Assembly: GCA_024760905.1 (NCBI GenBank)
Contig: CM045751.1
Span: 12,050,001-12,114,000 of the forward strand
From: Plotosus lineatus
Taxonomy: Eukaryota; Chordata; Actinopteri; Siluriformes; Plotosidae
Direction: 5' to 3'
Length of the DNA: 64,000 nt
In this document: positions 11,085 through 23,559 of the stretch, piece by piece
Position numbering within the stretch: the stretch's first letter is position 1
How the letters are laid out: each line of letters opens with the position of its first letter
The notes under the pieces: model-generated
Told to the model about the DNA's origin: nothing
Database searches by the model: none
Seen by the model: the letters and a program-made list of their open reading frames with translations, nothing else
Position numbers and translations under genes: made by a program

Positions 11085-11711
11085 ACACACCAGACAGCCT
11101 GTAAATGCATCAGTGGCTGGAATTAACAAGGAGCCCACTCACTGAGTAGGTCACTAATTCAATCTGAAGTCCTCGATTTCTCCATGGCCATATAAGGTCC
11201 CTTTAGTGCCTGATTTAGTGATTTAGTGTCTGAGAACAAGAGGGGAACAAAGTGAGCAGGTCAGAGTTAGCTGACGGCCCTGGAGAACGAAGGGAATTGG
11301 AATATATGGTCAGACAAAAGTGCTGCCAAGCCCAAAATTCAAAAGATGGGTGTATATTGAATTAATGGTGCAAACCGATTGGGTCTGAATAACACGTGTA
11401 GCTCTAAACGAGGATAAAGGACAGATTTAAGACTTCTAGTGGGCAAGAGATCTCCTGAATTGTTCGACATGGAAAAAGGATTGGGTGGCACTTCACTTGA
11501 ACATTATATCCATGTCATAAACATGTCATGGAAGGTTATTCGGTACAACATTGTCACTAGTGATAACTGTGTAGTGTATATAAGAAATGCTGTAGCAATG
11601 AATGTATTGTATATTTCAGTACAACTGTCATGATGTGTTATTTCAATGCTTCAATACTAGCCATGTGGTGTAGCACATGTATCATGACAATACACAAGTA
11701 GCATCAGAGAT
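11084..11711. other. Unassigned, with a possible old MITE remnant
   Basis: 11485-11640 contains TGGGTGGCACTTCACTTGAA and ATCCATGTCATAAACATGTC, phrases I associate with a dispersed teleost MITE. No partner terminus was confirmed. Nothing else recognised. Confidence 0.35.
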
Positions 11712-11830
11712 GAACTCTTTCGTTCATTTTCTAAACCACTTAATCCTAATTATGGTCGTGGGGAGGCTGGCACCTATGTTAGACGAGGGCAGATTAAACC
11801 CTGGACAGCTCGCCAGACCATTGCAGGCAT
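11712..11830 (-). mobile_element. S1-L/S2 L2-like tail fragment
   Basis: Reversed tail only: TTCATTTTCTAAACCACTTA, AGGCTGGCACC, GACAGCTCGCCAGACCATTG. No tRNA head remains. Confidence 0.75.
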
Positions 11831-11897
11831 CGGAGATTGTCTGAGCAATATATTCAGAACCAGCATTTCATTATTGTCATTGTACTATGTATAACGT

Positions 11898-12207
11898 TGG
11901 GCCGGTGGCGTAGTGGTTAGGGTGCTGCGCTCATGATCGGGAGGTTGTGAGTTCGAATCCCACTGAGACCCTCACTGTGCTAAGACCCCTGGGCAAGGTC
12001 TCAACCACAAGTGTGCCTCTGTTCACCCAGCAGTATAAATGGGTACCAGTACATATATACTGGGAAGGTAACCTGCGATGGACTAGCATCCCATCCAGGG
12101 GGAGTTGAACTCCTGGTTGCTTCACGCTATGGAAACCGCGGATAAGCACCGGCATGATGAGCCACGAGGCTCTGGTGTAAAAACCCAACAGACTTACCCT
12201 TACCCTA
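11898..12207 (+). mobile_element. S3 SINE, near full length
   Basis: tRNA-like head GGGCCGGTGGCGTAGTGG, B box GTTCGAATCCCA, then the body AGACCCCTGGGCAAGGTCT, GTATAAATGGGTACCAGTA, GATGGACTAGC and a CAACAGACTTACC end. Compared with the consensus of the nine S3 copies here, only scattered changes are visible. Confidence 0.85.
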
Positions 12208-12737
12208 CCTACTATGTGCAACACACCTGTATGTCTAAGAGCATAACAGTGTGAGGTTATAATTAATAATGATAATAATAGCTGGCACAGCGTTTTAGTA
12301 TTGTGTTAGTTATCATTAGCTCGCATCTTATTAAACACGACTTTGAACAGCAATTCAGCCTTCAACATGATGAGTTTTGTTCAATCATTCATTCATTAAT
12401 TTTTGAATTTCTGAATCCTAATTAGGGTTGTGGGGAGGATACTGTAGTGCACATCTCCGTCGAATCTTGCCGCGTATAATGTGCTTATGGAAGTGAACCT
12501 ATTCATTGTACTGTCTTCTTGCTACTCTGTAGTGATCGAGGAGCTCGCTTAGGGATTTTTGTCCTGTGGTTACTCACTCAGACTCTGACCAGGAAAAATT
12601 ATTTCTCAGATATTTAGATTATTATTTATTCCGTCAGCAAATCAAACACTCTACAGCGTAATCAATTCATAAATAAACACCCAATTATGCTCTTATGTTA
12701 TTGAAATGTTTTCCAAACCGATGGGTTGGTGTGCATC
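12208..12737. other. Unassigned intergenic sequence
   Basis: Short L2-like tail traces near 12380-12440 (CTAATTAGGGTTGTGGGGAG). Otherwise nothing recognised. Confidence 0.4.
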
Positions 12738-13062
12738 AGTTCAGTTCATTTTCTGTAACCACTTAATCCTAATTAGGGTCGCAGGGAGGCTGGCGCACAT
12801 TCCAGCCAACTCCGGGCGAGGGCAGAGTACACCCTGGACAGCTCGCCAGGCCATTGCAGGGCGGAAACACGCTGACGGCTTTGCAGGTAGTCTTGTCGAA
12901 AGTCAGCAGTGGTTCTTTTACATGAACCTCACACCACAGACAGTGAGAGACATGGCCGGCCTTTGATAACCCAGCTAGCTGCACTGGGGGGCACAGTGCC
13001 AACCTTGTGGAGAGTGGGACTCGAACCCCCAACCTTAGGATCAGTGATCCAGCGCCCTATAT
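12738..13062 (-). mobile_element. S1-L SINE, extreme 5' end missing
   Basis: Contains the reversed L2-like tail, complete body and B box (GGGACTCGAACCCCC). Stops at CAGCGCCCTATA, so the A box is lost. Confidence 0.85.
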
Positions 13063-13551
13063 ATTGATGTTATGCAATATCAAGACTTTTTTGGATTGTG
13101 TGTTTGGTTACCTCATTTTTATTCCCTTCTATTATCATATTATTATAAAATGTTTTGGAATATGTCCCTGGGGTCAGAGAGTTCCCACCAAAAAAAACAG
13201 TGTATTTAGGCAGTGCATTCCTATACTGTATTACGCTTAGCAGTATGACATGGCGGTAAATGCTAATTTTGACATGAAATTAACCCCATTACATCACAGA
13301 ATAAAATCTCTCAATAAGTGTAAATGCTGCATGATACCCAACACAGCATGTGTGACCTTGAAATCAAACTGTATCAGTTATATTACAGCATGATATAATG
13401 AAGTCAGTGCATCAGGAACAGTTTCTTGTGATATTTGATGTGACATGCAGTGTCCTCAACAATTCTTGGCACTAATAATTGGCCAATAATTGTGACACAT
13501 GAAATTTTATATTTATTTTTTGTTCAATAAATTAGGTTTTTAATATTTTTC
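13063..13551. other. Unassigned intergenic sequence
   Basis: AT-rich. A mariner-like phrase (CTTGGCACTAATAATTGGCC) lies near 13466-13486. Confidence 0.4.
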
Positions 13552-14295
<744 letters not shown>

Positions 14296-14378
14296 TCTTT
14301 AGCCTATTTAACTGATTTTTACACAGGGCACAAATAATTTTACAGGGTACAAATAATGAGTAGCACAAAGTTTAGCCT

Positions 14379-14682
14379 AAGTCTGTTGGGTTTTTTTCAC
14401 CAGAGCCTAGTGGCTCATCAGGCTGGTGCTTATTCCCTGTTTCTGTAGCGTGAAGTGACCGGGAGTTCAACTCCTCCTGGATGGGACGCTAGTCCATCGC
14501 AGGTTACTTTCCCAGTACATTTTTATTGGTACCCATTTATACTGCTGGGTGAACAGAGGCACACTTGTGATTAAGACCTTACCCAGGGGTCTTAGCACAG
14601 TGGGGGTCTAACTGGGATTTGAACACACAACCTCCTGATCATGAGCACAGCACCCTAACCACTACACCACCGACCCCACAAT
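14379..14682 (-). mobile_element. S3 SINE with perfect 14-bp target-site duplication
   Basis: Flanked by ACAAAGTTTAGCCT at 14365-14378 and again at 14683-14696. Reversed S3 head CACTACACCACCGACCCC lies at the right side, and the 3' end (GTCTGTTGGGTTTTT) at the left. This is the cleanest SINE insertion in the window. Confidence 0.95.
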
Positions 14683-14696
14683 ACAAAGTTTAGCCT

Positions 14697-15852
14697 GCTG
14701 AATTTAACCGATTCATGGCAACAAAATATTTCAATATTTAATAAGTAAGTAAGTGACTTTTCATTTATAGGAGGTGTCAATTTAGCGCTGAGTCTTTTCA
14801 GGGTACCTATATTACAAGTATTACAAGTAACAACATGACATAGCATTTTTGCAAAATTTTGCTAATTAGAGAACAAGCTAGCATCCAGAATAAGTTGTCA
14901 GAACTAAACCTAATAACCAAACCCTAATAAGAGAAGGCATGTCACTGAGGTGTGGTTATGATGTTGATATCACGTTGGGTTTATATAATGTGGATAGTGT
15001 GTTACAGCCCAGTGGTATAATGTGCTGTGTTGTTCGTGCTTTCTCAGCACAACTCAATTTCTAGTGCGAGTTCTTGTCTGATGCAAAGCTCTGGAACTCT
15101 GACGGCCTGTTATTTCTGTCGTCACGCTTCCTCTAAAGCACTAAGCCCTCTCAATCAGTGCTGGCCATAATAAAGCTTTCAGTACACAGAATGCTGGCCC
15201 AGGAGCTTAACAGTACTCGGGGAACACCTGTTCATTTCTGTCTGACATTTATTAACTGCCATGATGATTATTATTAGCAATCACATTTGATGACAGAATA
15301 ATTTTTAGTTTATTTATTTATTTTTTCAATAATGTCAAGGATTAGACTACAAAGAGATGCATGGCGTGTCATCTTTGTTTTGATGTGTTAATCTAATAAG
15401 TGTGCATTTGAAGTACAAAAAAACAAATGGACTGAATGAATATGTGTGTGGGCTTGGATCATAATCCACCCATATTTTACATACAAACCTCCTCAAAGTA
15501 TCGGAAGTCGAAAAATTTTCAGTGATGATACACTTTTAATCTGGTTTCATAAAAAAATGCTCTGTGTTCACATCACCCTTACAGAAAACTTTCTGGAGAT
15601 TGTATTCAAAGTAAACGTGAACAGTCAGTGTTATTTGCATTGATGCACTCCTGTTGAGGAAGAATCAGAAAAAGAGAAAAAAAAGCGCCACCCTCTATGC
15701 AAACAACACTGGGTCTAGGTTCAGGCAGAGCAACACGGTGTGCTACCCATGGCCATGTGTAATACCGGACATGTTCAATCAATCAAAATCAAAATCAATT
15801 TGGATTCTTGTTTAAATTGTTGTATATTTTAAACTGGAAAATAATTTCGACC
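14697..15852. other. Unassigned intergenic sequence
   Basis: More than 1.1 kb with no repeat or gene that I recognise. It is one of the longest apparently non-repetitive stretches in the left half. Confidence 0.4.
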
Positions 15853-15865
15853 ACAAGCACTCAGG

Positions 15866-16178
15866 CAGTGGTGGCCTGGGGTAAGGCGCTGGATCACTGA
15901 TCCTAAGGTTAGGGGTTTAAGCCTCTCTCTCAATGAGTTGCCACTGTCCCGCCCCAGTGCAGTTAACTGGGTTATCAAAGGCCGGCTATGTCTCTCACTG
16001 TCTATGGTGTGAGGTTCACGTAAAAGAATCATTGCTGACTTTCGACAAGAGTAGCTGCAAAGCCGTCAGTGTGCTTTCATCCAGGGTGTACTCTGCCCTC
16101 GCCTGGAGTCGGCTGGAATGGGCGCCAGCCTCCCCGCGACCCTAATTAGGATTCAGTGGTTCAGAAAATGAATCAATG
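15866..16178 (+). mobile_element. S1-L SINE with target-site duplication
   Basis: Flanks ACAAGCACTCAGG (15853-15865) and ACAAGCACACAGG (16179-16191) differ by one base. Head, body and L2-like tail are all present in plus orientation. The B box is degraded (GGGGTTTAAGCC). Confidence 0.92.
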
Positions 16179-16191
16179 ACAAGCACACAGG

Positions 16192-16519
16192 TATCTATGC
16201 TGAGATCAAGCAGAAATGGTTAATTTTTCAGTAATTAATAATAGAATGGTTAGGGTTAGGTTAGCTTTATATCGATTTACACCAAAAAGATTTAAAAGTT
16301 TTCCATGAGATCTTAAATAACATAACGCTGAATTGGCATGTTTTGTTTGTTACTCCTCCTGTAACACTGATTTAATCTCATACAATATCTCACATTATAA
16401 ATCAACAATTTGGATACTGCACCATTTAATCATGTTTGAATTTGACATGTTTTGAATAAAATATTCAAGGCTGAGTATGAAAACATTTGATATTTAGGCC
16501 ACTGGCTTTGAACACATAT

Positions 16520-16551
<32 letters not shown>

Positions 16552-16817
16552 CAGACTGAACTTCAAATCCACAAGAACACATAACCCCCTCAACAAGATG
16601 GAAGAAAATAAGTCCCATTATAATTCCCACTGTGTAGCAGGTGACAAACAATGAGCAGCTTTAGTACTGAAGCCTTAATTATTGAGCCAAAGATGTGAAT
16701 GTTCACGTGTCACTGCGTCCTTTCACTTACAGCTTTAACCTTTGAACTGTTAGAAAACTAGTAATACAGGGTTGTATTAAATGATGAGAATAACTGGCAT
16801 AGAGAACAAAGCTTGAA

Positions 16818-16818
<1 letters not shown>
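16192..16818. other. Unassigned, with a short (GA)n tract
   Basis: (GA)n at about 16519-16552 and a telomere-like GGTTAGGGTTAGG at 16251-16263 that is far too short to matter. No gene. Confidence 0.4.

Positions 16819-16865
<47 letters not shown>
16819..16865. repeat. (GT)n microsatellite
   Basis: About 22 GT units. Confidence 0.97.
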
Positions 16866-16867
<2 letters not shown>

Positions 16868-17219
16868 GAGTGGTGCGTGCATTCTAATTTATAAGCAAGT
16901 TTAGGCAAGTGTCAGTTATACTTCTGGCACCACTGTAAACATGTTTTGTGGACATGTTCAGTTCAGGACAAGGTTCAGTTTCTTGAAAACGCTCTTCGTG
17001 TGCATGTCAGAAGAACCATTTTAATTCTCTACATTTAAAATATAAATTAAAATGGTAACCACGATTGAATGTAACTTTCTATTGAAGCCCAAATCAACAT
17101 TTTAATAGTTGGTATATATTTCCATTAAGTGTAAAATTTTAAAATTTCACAGGAATATTTACTTATTTTTCAAATTATTTTTGTATATATACTACACCAT
17201 CTACTATTACTACTACAAC

Positions 17220-17345
17220 TGTTCATCATCTGTTCATTTTCTGTAACTGCTTAATCCTAATTATGGTTGCGGGGAGGCTGGCGTTCATCCCAGCCGACTC
17301 CGGGCGAGGGCAGAGTACACCTGCTATGGACGGCCATGCAGCCTA
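17220..17345 (-). mobile_element. S1-L SINE 3' fragment
   Basis: Reversed L2-like tail (GTTCATTTTCTGTAACTGC, GAGGCTGGCGTTCATCCCAG) with a scrap of S1 body (GCAGCCTACTCTT). Confidence 0.75.
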
Positions 17346-17368
17346 CTCTTACTACAACAACTCATGAT

Positions 17369-17376
17369 GCTTATTA

Positions 17377-17411
<35 letters not shown>

Positions 17412-17432
17412 GATAATAATAATAATAATAAT
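17369..17432. repeat. (TTA)n/(TAA)n triplet microsatellite
   Basis: TTA units followed by TAA units separated by TTGATAA, an inverted arrangement able to form a hairpin. Confidence 0.9.
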
Positions 17433-17514
17433 AGTAATTCTATCGCTATGGTCCCAAGTATGGTACCAAGATTACGTAGAGGTTAGCACGTCTGCCTCAT
17501 AGCACTAACACACC

Positions 17515-19680
17515 CTCCAGTGCCCTTTTTAATAAAGGGGATTACCACCCTGGTTTGCCAATCCAGTAGTATGCCCCCCCCCCCCTAAGATATTCATTGT
17601 GGAGCTTTTTGACTACCTTGGTGACCTCAGCCCCAGTGATGGGTAGACCCTCACCCAAAACCCTAGGTCTTCCTCTTCCACGGAGGACGTGTTGGTGGGA
17701 TTAAGGAGGTCCTCGAAGTATTCCTTCCACCTCCGGACAACATCCCCCAGTTGAGGTGAGCAGCTACCCACTTCCACTGTTAACAGTGTTTGTGGAGAAC
17801 TGTTTCCCCCTCCTGGTGGGGTCAGTGGCGTAGTGGTTTGGGTGCTGCACTCATGATTGGGAGATTGTGTGTTCAAATCATAGTTAGACCCCCACTGTGC
17901 TAAGACCCCTGGGCAAGGTCTCAACCACCCAGCAGTATAAATGGGTACCAGTAAAAATATACTGGGAAGGTAACTTGCGATGGACTAGCGTCCATCCAGG
18001 AAGAGTACAAGTCCTGGTCGCTTCATGCTATGGAAACCAGAGATAAGCGCTGGCCTGATGATCCACTAGGCTTGGGTGTAAAAAAGCACAAAAGCCAACG
18101 GTTTCCCCCTCATGCAGCGTTGGATGGTGGTCCAGAACCTTTTTTAGGCCAACTGATAGTCACTTTCCAGGCCCTTAATGAACTCCTCAACCGCCCAAGA
18201 TTTTGCATTGTCAGCAGCTTGGGCTGCAGCATGTTTGGCCTGCTGGTACCTGTCTGCTGCTTCGGGAGTCTCACAGGCCAATTAAGACCTGATAGGCCTC
18301 CTTTTTCAGCTGGACGGTGCCTTTCACTGCAGGTGTCCACTACCGGGTTATAGGGTTACTGTCATGACAGACACTGATGACCTTCCAGCCACAGCTATGG
18401 GCTGCCGCCTCAATAATGGAGGCAAGAAACACGGCCCATTTGGATTCCATGTCACCTGCCTCCTTTGGGATGGGGTTGTAGCTCTGCCAGATGTGGGAGT
18501 TAGAGACCTTTCTGACAGGACACTCCAACAAATGTCCCCAGGAGACCCTAACTACATGCTCGGGCTTGCCAAGTCTGGACAGCAGCTTTCCTCGCTATCG
18601 GAGCCAGCTCACCACCAGGAGGTGATCGGTTGACAGCCCAGCTCCTCTCTTCAGCCGAGTGTCCAGAACATGTGGCCTTAAGTCCATTGACATGACTACA
18701 AGGTCGATCATCAAACTGGGGCCTGGCATGTCCTAGAAACAAGTGCACATATGGACACCCTTATGTTTGAACATAGTGTTCACGATGGACGAACCATGAT
18801 GAGTACAGAAGTCCAACACCATTCGGGTTCTGACTGGAGAAGCTGTACCTTCAAATCACATTTCCAGGTCACACTGTCACTGCCCACATGGGCGTTGAAG
18901 TCTTCCAATGAGGATACTCCCCGGGGGAGCATTCTCCAACAGACCCCATAAAGACTCCAAGAAGGGTGGGTACTCTGAACTGTCATTTGATGTATAAGCA
19001 CAAAAAACGACAACAACCCGTCTCCTGCCCAAAAGCAGAGAGAAGCGAAGCTACCCTTTCGTCAACCAGACGGAGAACCTCAACATTTGGGCACCAAGAT
19101 AGAAGGCAAAAAAGATACCCACACCGGCTTGCCGTCTCTCCCCATGAGCAACTCCTGAATGGGATGAGGTCCAGCCCCTCTCTAGCTGGTTGGTTCCATA
19201 GCCCAAGCTATGTGTTGAGATGAATCCGACTATATCTAGTCAGTATCTCTCAAACTCAGCTCAGGCTCCGTCCACATCAGAGAGGTGACATTTCATGTGC
19301 CAAAAGTCAGAATCCATAGCTGAGGGTCGGTCTGACAGAACCCGTTCCTTTGGCTGCCACAAAAACTGAGAGTGCCCTTTTTTACAGGTGGTGGGTCCAT
19401 GAGTGGGTGGGTCCATGGGAGGGTGGGTCCATGTCTCCTTTTTGGGCTGGGCCCAGCCAGGCCCCATTGGCAGAATCCCTACCACCAGGTGCTCGCCTTT
19501 GAGCTCCTCCTCCCCAGACCTCTCTCCAGATGGGGACCCTGGGGACTCACGTTTGGGCAAGGGATACCGTGTCCTATTGTCTTTATTCATGTAGAGGTCT
19601 TTTGAACCTCTTTTAGTCTAGACCTTCATCTGCCCCTCTTTGAATCTCCATTTTATCATGGTGGAGGGTTTTGTGTTTCT
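17515..19680 (-). pseudogene. Non-LTR retrotransposon ORF2 fragment (endonuclease to start of RT)
   Basis: Read from 19680 down to 17515. Recognisable pieces in several frames are the AP-endonuclease segment with THPSWSLYGVCWRMLPRG and the conserved DFNAHVGSD (18780-19016), a following linker (SKWAVFLASIIEAAAHSCG, 18340-18531), and the region before the RT palm (VVRRWKEYFEDLLNPTNTSS, about 17650-17740). Further down the strand an internal deletion joins VVKKLHN-like sequence directly to a later region near a C-run at 17575-17585. The frame is broken many times, so it is dead. The clade (I would consider Rex1/L2-like) is not fixed by what I can see. Confidence 0.75.
17813..18100 (+). mobile_element. 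S3 SINE inserted in the LINE, 11-bp target-site duplication
   Basis: GTTTCCCCCTC at 17802-17812 is repeated at 18101-18111, and the LINE coding sequence resumes across the gap. Head GGGGTCAGTGGCGTAGTGG, B box diverged (GTTCAAATCATA), body with GTATAAATGGGTACCAGTA. Confidence 0.93.
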
Positions 19681-19804
19681 TTTATTAAGTACCGCTTTAG
19701 AAAATTAATATGGACGTTATGTATGATTAGAACATTATGATAAACTTATTAAAAATAAGTGTAAAAATACTGTATTCAGTGTATTTTCTTATTCGATGTT
19801 TCTA

Positions 19805-20670
19805 CAGTCGGCCCTCGACTTATGAAATTATTCCGTTCCAGTGCCTTTTTCTTAACCTGGAGTTTTCATAAGTAGAGGCACATTTTACATGTAAAACGCG
19901 TGGTTCGTTCCAAGGCTCCCAAGACTACCCCATAAACCCTTTAAAAATGATAAAAGTACACCAATTTTGTATGAAATATGTGTTAAAAGTAAAAGAAAAT
20001 TATTTACCTTTTTTTTTAAATCTCTTGAACCACCCATGCGACGCTTTAAAGCTGGTCTGACGAACCCTCACCCCCATCCTCCTTCACGAGGTCCTTAAAT
20101 ATGGCGGTTGTTTTTTCTGAAATAATTGCCTCCTTCACTGTATCTCCGTTTTTAATGCCTCCTTCTGCTTCAATATCATTCCAAAATAATCACCTCCGTC
20201 ACTGTATCTCTGCTTTTAAGGTCTCCTTCTGCTTCACTTCGATTGATAACTGAGCCTGCTTCTTCTTTTCGGTGTCACCGGGAATCACTTTCTTGGGGTT
20301 CATGATGGATAACCAAATATAGCGCTGTAATGACCAGTCTCAAAAAAACTCACGAGCCAACAGTCCTGTTTAACGTTCCTTCACACGTGTGACAAACATG
20401 AAGTATGGGTACAGGAAGTATGGGTACCATTCAGCTCCCTCCTGGCCAATGGGAGGCCAGCGGGGCGGGATGTTGGGAGACAGCCAATGAGAGAGCAACT
20501 TGTGCATTGTTTGAACGTTTGAATGGCGTGTTTGAATTTTTGAATGGCGCGTTTGGCGCTTTTCGTAAAAAGGGGTGGTTTTCATAAAAAGAGGACGAAA
20601 ATTTAGGAAAATGTTTTTCGTAACCTGGATTTTTCGTATTAAGAGGTTTTTGTAAGTAGAGGGCTGACTG
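19805..20670 (-). mobile_element. Tigger/pogo DNA transposon, catalytic domain deleted
   Basis: TA (19803-19804) precedes CAGTCGGCCCTCGACTTATG. The right end GAGGGCTGACTG at 20659-20670 is followed by TA. On the minus strand from about 20301 an ORF remnant begins MNPKKVIPGDTEKKKQAQLS, a CENP-B-type N-terminal helix-turn-helix. Further on, a HGWFKRFKK-like segment marks the second DNA-binding helix-turn-helix. The DDE domain is absent. The second copy, in opposite orientation, is at 33154-33951 and shows the same loss. Confidence 0.88.
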
Positions 20671-20804
20671 TACTACTCAGCTATATTCGCCAAATGTTTT
20701 TGAGTTTTTTTAAATTGCTAGGATTTCAGAATCAGTGACGGTGGCAAATTGGTAGTATTTGTCTGCCATTCTGTTCAAACATGTTTCTGAATTTGCAAGG
20801 TAGA

Positions 20805-20876
20805 CAATGTTTGTTTAGATTGTGCTTTTTCTATGTACAGTACTACATGGAAAAGGCACAATCTAAACAAACATTG
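20805..20876. repeat. 72-bp near-perfect inverted repeat (hairpin)
   Basis: Arms of about 33 bp (starting CAATGTTTGTTTAGATTGTG) pair with two mismatches around a loop of about five bases. Either a tiny palindromic transposon derivative or a foldback relic. It is miRNA-precursor sized, but nothing shows transcription. Confidence 0.85.
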
Positions 20877-20938
20877 TTGAACCCCCCCCCCCCAATTTTT
20901 ATTTTACATTATGCAAGCATGTAATTATGTTAAGGGCA

Positions 20939-21230
20939 GCACGTTGGGGTAGTGGCCTAACATGTCTGCCTCACAGCAAGAAGGCTGTTCCAGGATTGGG
21001 TTTCCCTCTGGGTACTCCAATTTCCTCCCACAGTCCAAAGACATGCACATTAGTTAGATAAATGGCAACTTCCCCCTGACTCTGGTAGGATTGATTGGTT
21101 GTAAAATAAGTGTGTTTGAGTGAGTGAGTGTAATTATTCATTCATTCATTCTCTAAGACACTTATTCATAATTAGGAAGATGATGAGACTGGCACCCATC
21201 TCAGCCTGGATAGCTCACCAGGTCATTGCA
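20939..21230. mobile_element. S2 SINE head plus opposed L2-like tail piece
   Basis: 20939-21120 is a plus-strand S2 head and body (GGGTAGTGGCCTAACATG, TTTCCTCCCACAGTCCAAAG). 21134-21230 is a reversed L2-like tail (ATTCATTCATTCTC, ATAATTAGGAAG), so two insertions are juxtaposed. Confidence 0.7.
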
Positions 21231-21784
21231 GGGCCAACACACACACACACACCCACACACACAACCATTCACAATTACTCTCACACTTAGAGATGATTTG
21301 GAACAGTCGTGCTAACCACTGAGTGTAAAAAAATGTCTTTTGGTCTTTGAAAGCTTTTTGTATATTTTGACATTGTACTACTTGCTCGCTGGAAAAATCA
21401 TTTGCACGCACTGATGATATCAGAAAAGTTACAATAATCTGACTGAGGAAATCAAGACGCATTCTGGGGAAACAGGACTTATACAAGTTGTGACTGTGCT
21501 ACTGCTGAGTCAGCTATGAATCATAGATTGTATGTACTTCATGGTGCAGTTTGATATTATGAACAAAAAAGTCAATAATAGGGGTGTGACTCAACAACAC
21601 ATCAGTATCTAATTTGGATTTATCCCAGAGAGGGAGTGGCCTAAACTATAAACTCAAGCACTTAAAAAATCTGAGCAGTGTCAGCAGTGTGTGGATTCTG
21701 ACTCTGACAGTTCCTCATCCTTATCATTCCAGTTCATACCTGGGCTCAACTAGCAATGTACATATAACGATTCATCTTATTATG
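21231..21784. other. Unassigned, short (CA)n at its start
   Basis: (CA)n-like tract 21237-21262. No gene recognised. Confidence 0.4.
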
Positions 21785-22125
21785 TCTTCATTCATTTCCT
21801 GAACCACCTAATTCTAATTAGCGTCACGAGGAGATTGGAGACCATCTCAGCCAACCCTGGGCAAGGGCACAGTACACCCCGGATAGCTCGCCAGGCCATC
21901 GCAGGGCAGAAACACACTGGCGGCTATACTGCTACTCTTGACAAATGTCAGCAATGGTTCTTTTACATGAACGACTCAGCATGGACCGTGAGAGACATGG
22001 CTGGCCTTTGATAACCCAGTTAGCTGTACTGTGGAGACAGCAGTGACAACCGTTGACGGTGGGGCTTGAAACCCCCCCAACCTTGGGATCAGTAACCAAG
22101 CACCATACCACTGAGCCACCACGGG
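21785..22125 (-). mobile_element. S1-L SINE, diverged
   Basis: Reversed tail (TTCATTTCCTGAACCACC), body (GTCAGCAATGGTTCTTTTAC) and head (ATACCACTGAGCCACCAC). One of the oldest-looking S1 copies judged by scattered changes. Confidence 0.85.
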
Positions 22126-22729
22126 ATCTAAGGAGAAAATCACAATAATATGAGAATTTACTGGTTTATATTTTATTTTGTTTTATTTTATATATTAGCA
22201 GGCTAGCAACCAGTGCAGAGCCTCGGCGCTGTGTAACGGCATCTCTTTTTCCTTCTAACTTTTTTCAGAGTTTTTGTTCTTTGTGGACAGGTAATTAAAA
22301 TTTCAAATGAGACTTTTATAGTTTATATTTACCTATTTTAACCCTGACAGTGACAGGTCAGAAGAGCTCTGCACTTTGAGCTGAGGTAATAAGCTCTGTT
22401 GAGTGTTTTAGCACAGATAATATTCAGGAGGCTACATACATACATACATATGGTCACAAGATAAAGCTGTTTCTGCAAAGGTCAAAATTAATAAAAACTA
22501 CAAAAATATACAAGAAAAACAGGCTACAATGGTGTTTATCATTATATTTTAAGTAAAACAGAGGCTGTTAAGGTGAGCTGTGTGCTTTGAGATGAAGTTC
22601 ACAGAGAAGAGCACCACGTATGCCATGGAGCGAAGGGGCACTACATATTATATGAACACAGAAGAAAACTGACTCGGTAAAGTGTACAGTATTTACTCAA
22701 TAATTACATTTTATACACTACAAACCCCC
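22126..22729. other. Unassigned intergenic sequence
   Basis: No gene. A short (TACA)n run at 22433-22450. Confidence 0.4.
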
Positions 22730-22975
22730 CAGTGCGGCTCACTGGGTGATCAAAGGCGGGCCATGTCTGTCACTGTCTATGGTGAGAGGCATGTAAAAGA
22801 ACCATTGCTGACTTTCGTAAAGAGTAGCTGCAAAGTCGTCAGCGTGTTTCTGTCCCTTGCTAAAAAGGGTTGTGACAGGAAGGGCATCCGACATAAAAAC
22901 CTCTGCCAAATCACACGTGCGAATCAGATGATTCGCTGTGGCGACTCCTGAGTAAAAGGGAAAAAGCCACACAGA
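22730..22975 (+). mobile_element. S1-R SINE, head missing
   Basis: Begins in the body (CAGTGCGGCTCACTGGGTGA) and keeps the complete RTE-like tail (CAGATGATTCGCTGTGGCGA, CTCCTGAGTAAAAGGG). Confidence 0.85.
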
Positions 22976-23326
22976 CAGACAGACACTACAAATAAATTCA
23001 AGAAAAATCAACTAATACAAAAATGTAAGGTTTATTTTTACATTTTAATGTGTGATAATGATAACACTGCCTGCTGCTCATACCCTTGACAATCTGAGAG
23101 GGTCTGTCATTTAGATTCAAGGATTATCCAGGCAGAATAAAGATTTTTCTAAAGGATAGTCAACCAATCAGATTGAGCCATTCCTATGTAGTACTGGATA
23201 CAGGGATCCGTCGCTACTTTGCGCTTCAATTCATGCGACTTCAGTGCATCGTGGTTTAAGAAAAAAAAAAAAAAAAAAAATTAATTGAATTTAAAAAAAT
23301 AAGGAAATTAAGGAAGAATAGGGGAA

Positions 23327-23559
23327 TGCGCTCATGATCAGGAGGTTGTCAGTTCGAATCCCACTGAGACCCTCACTGTGCTAAGGCCCCTGGGCAAGGT
23401 CTCAACCACAAGTGTGCCTCTGTTCACCCAGCAGTATAAATGGGTACCAGTAAAAATATACTCGGAAGGTAACCTGCGATGGACTAGCGTCCCATCCAGG
23501 GGGAGTTGAACTCCTGGTCGCTTCACGCTACGGAAACCACTAGGCTCTGGTGTGAAAAC
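23327..23559 (+). mobile_element. S3 SINE, 5'-truncated, nested in M1
   Basis: Starts inside the head at GCGCTCATGATCAGG and has the B box GTTCGAATCCCA. M1 sequence AGGGGAA occurs on both sides, consistent with a short target duplication. Confidence 0.85.

Noticed and set aside
11898..11990. Functional tRNA gene
   Set aside because: The A and B boxes belong to SINE heads. The copies do not fold into a complete cloverleaf and continue into SINE bodies.
16246..16265. Interstitial telomere repeat
   Set aside because: Only two to three TTAGGG-like units.
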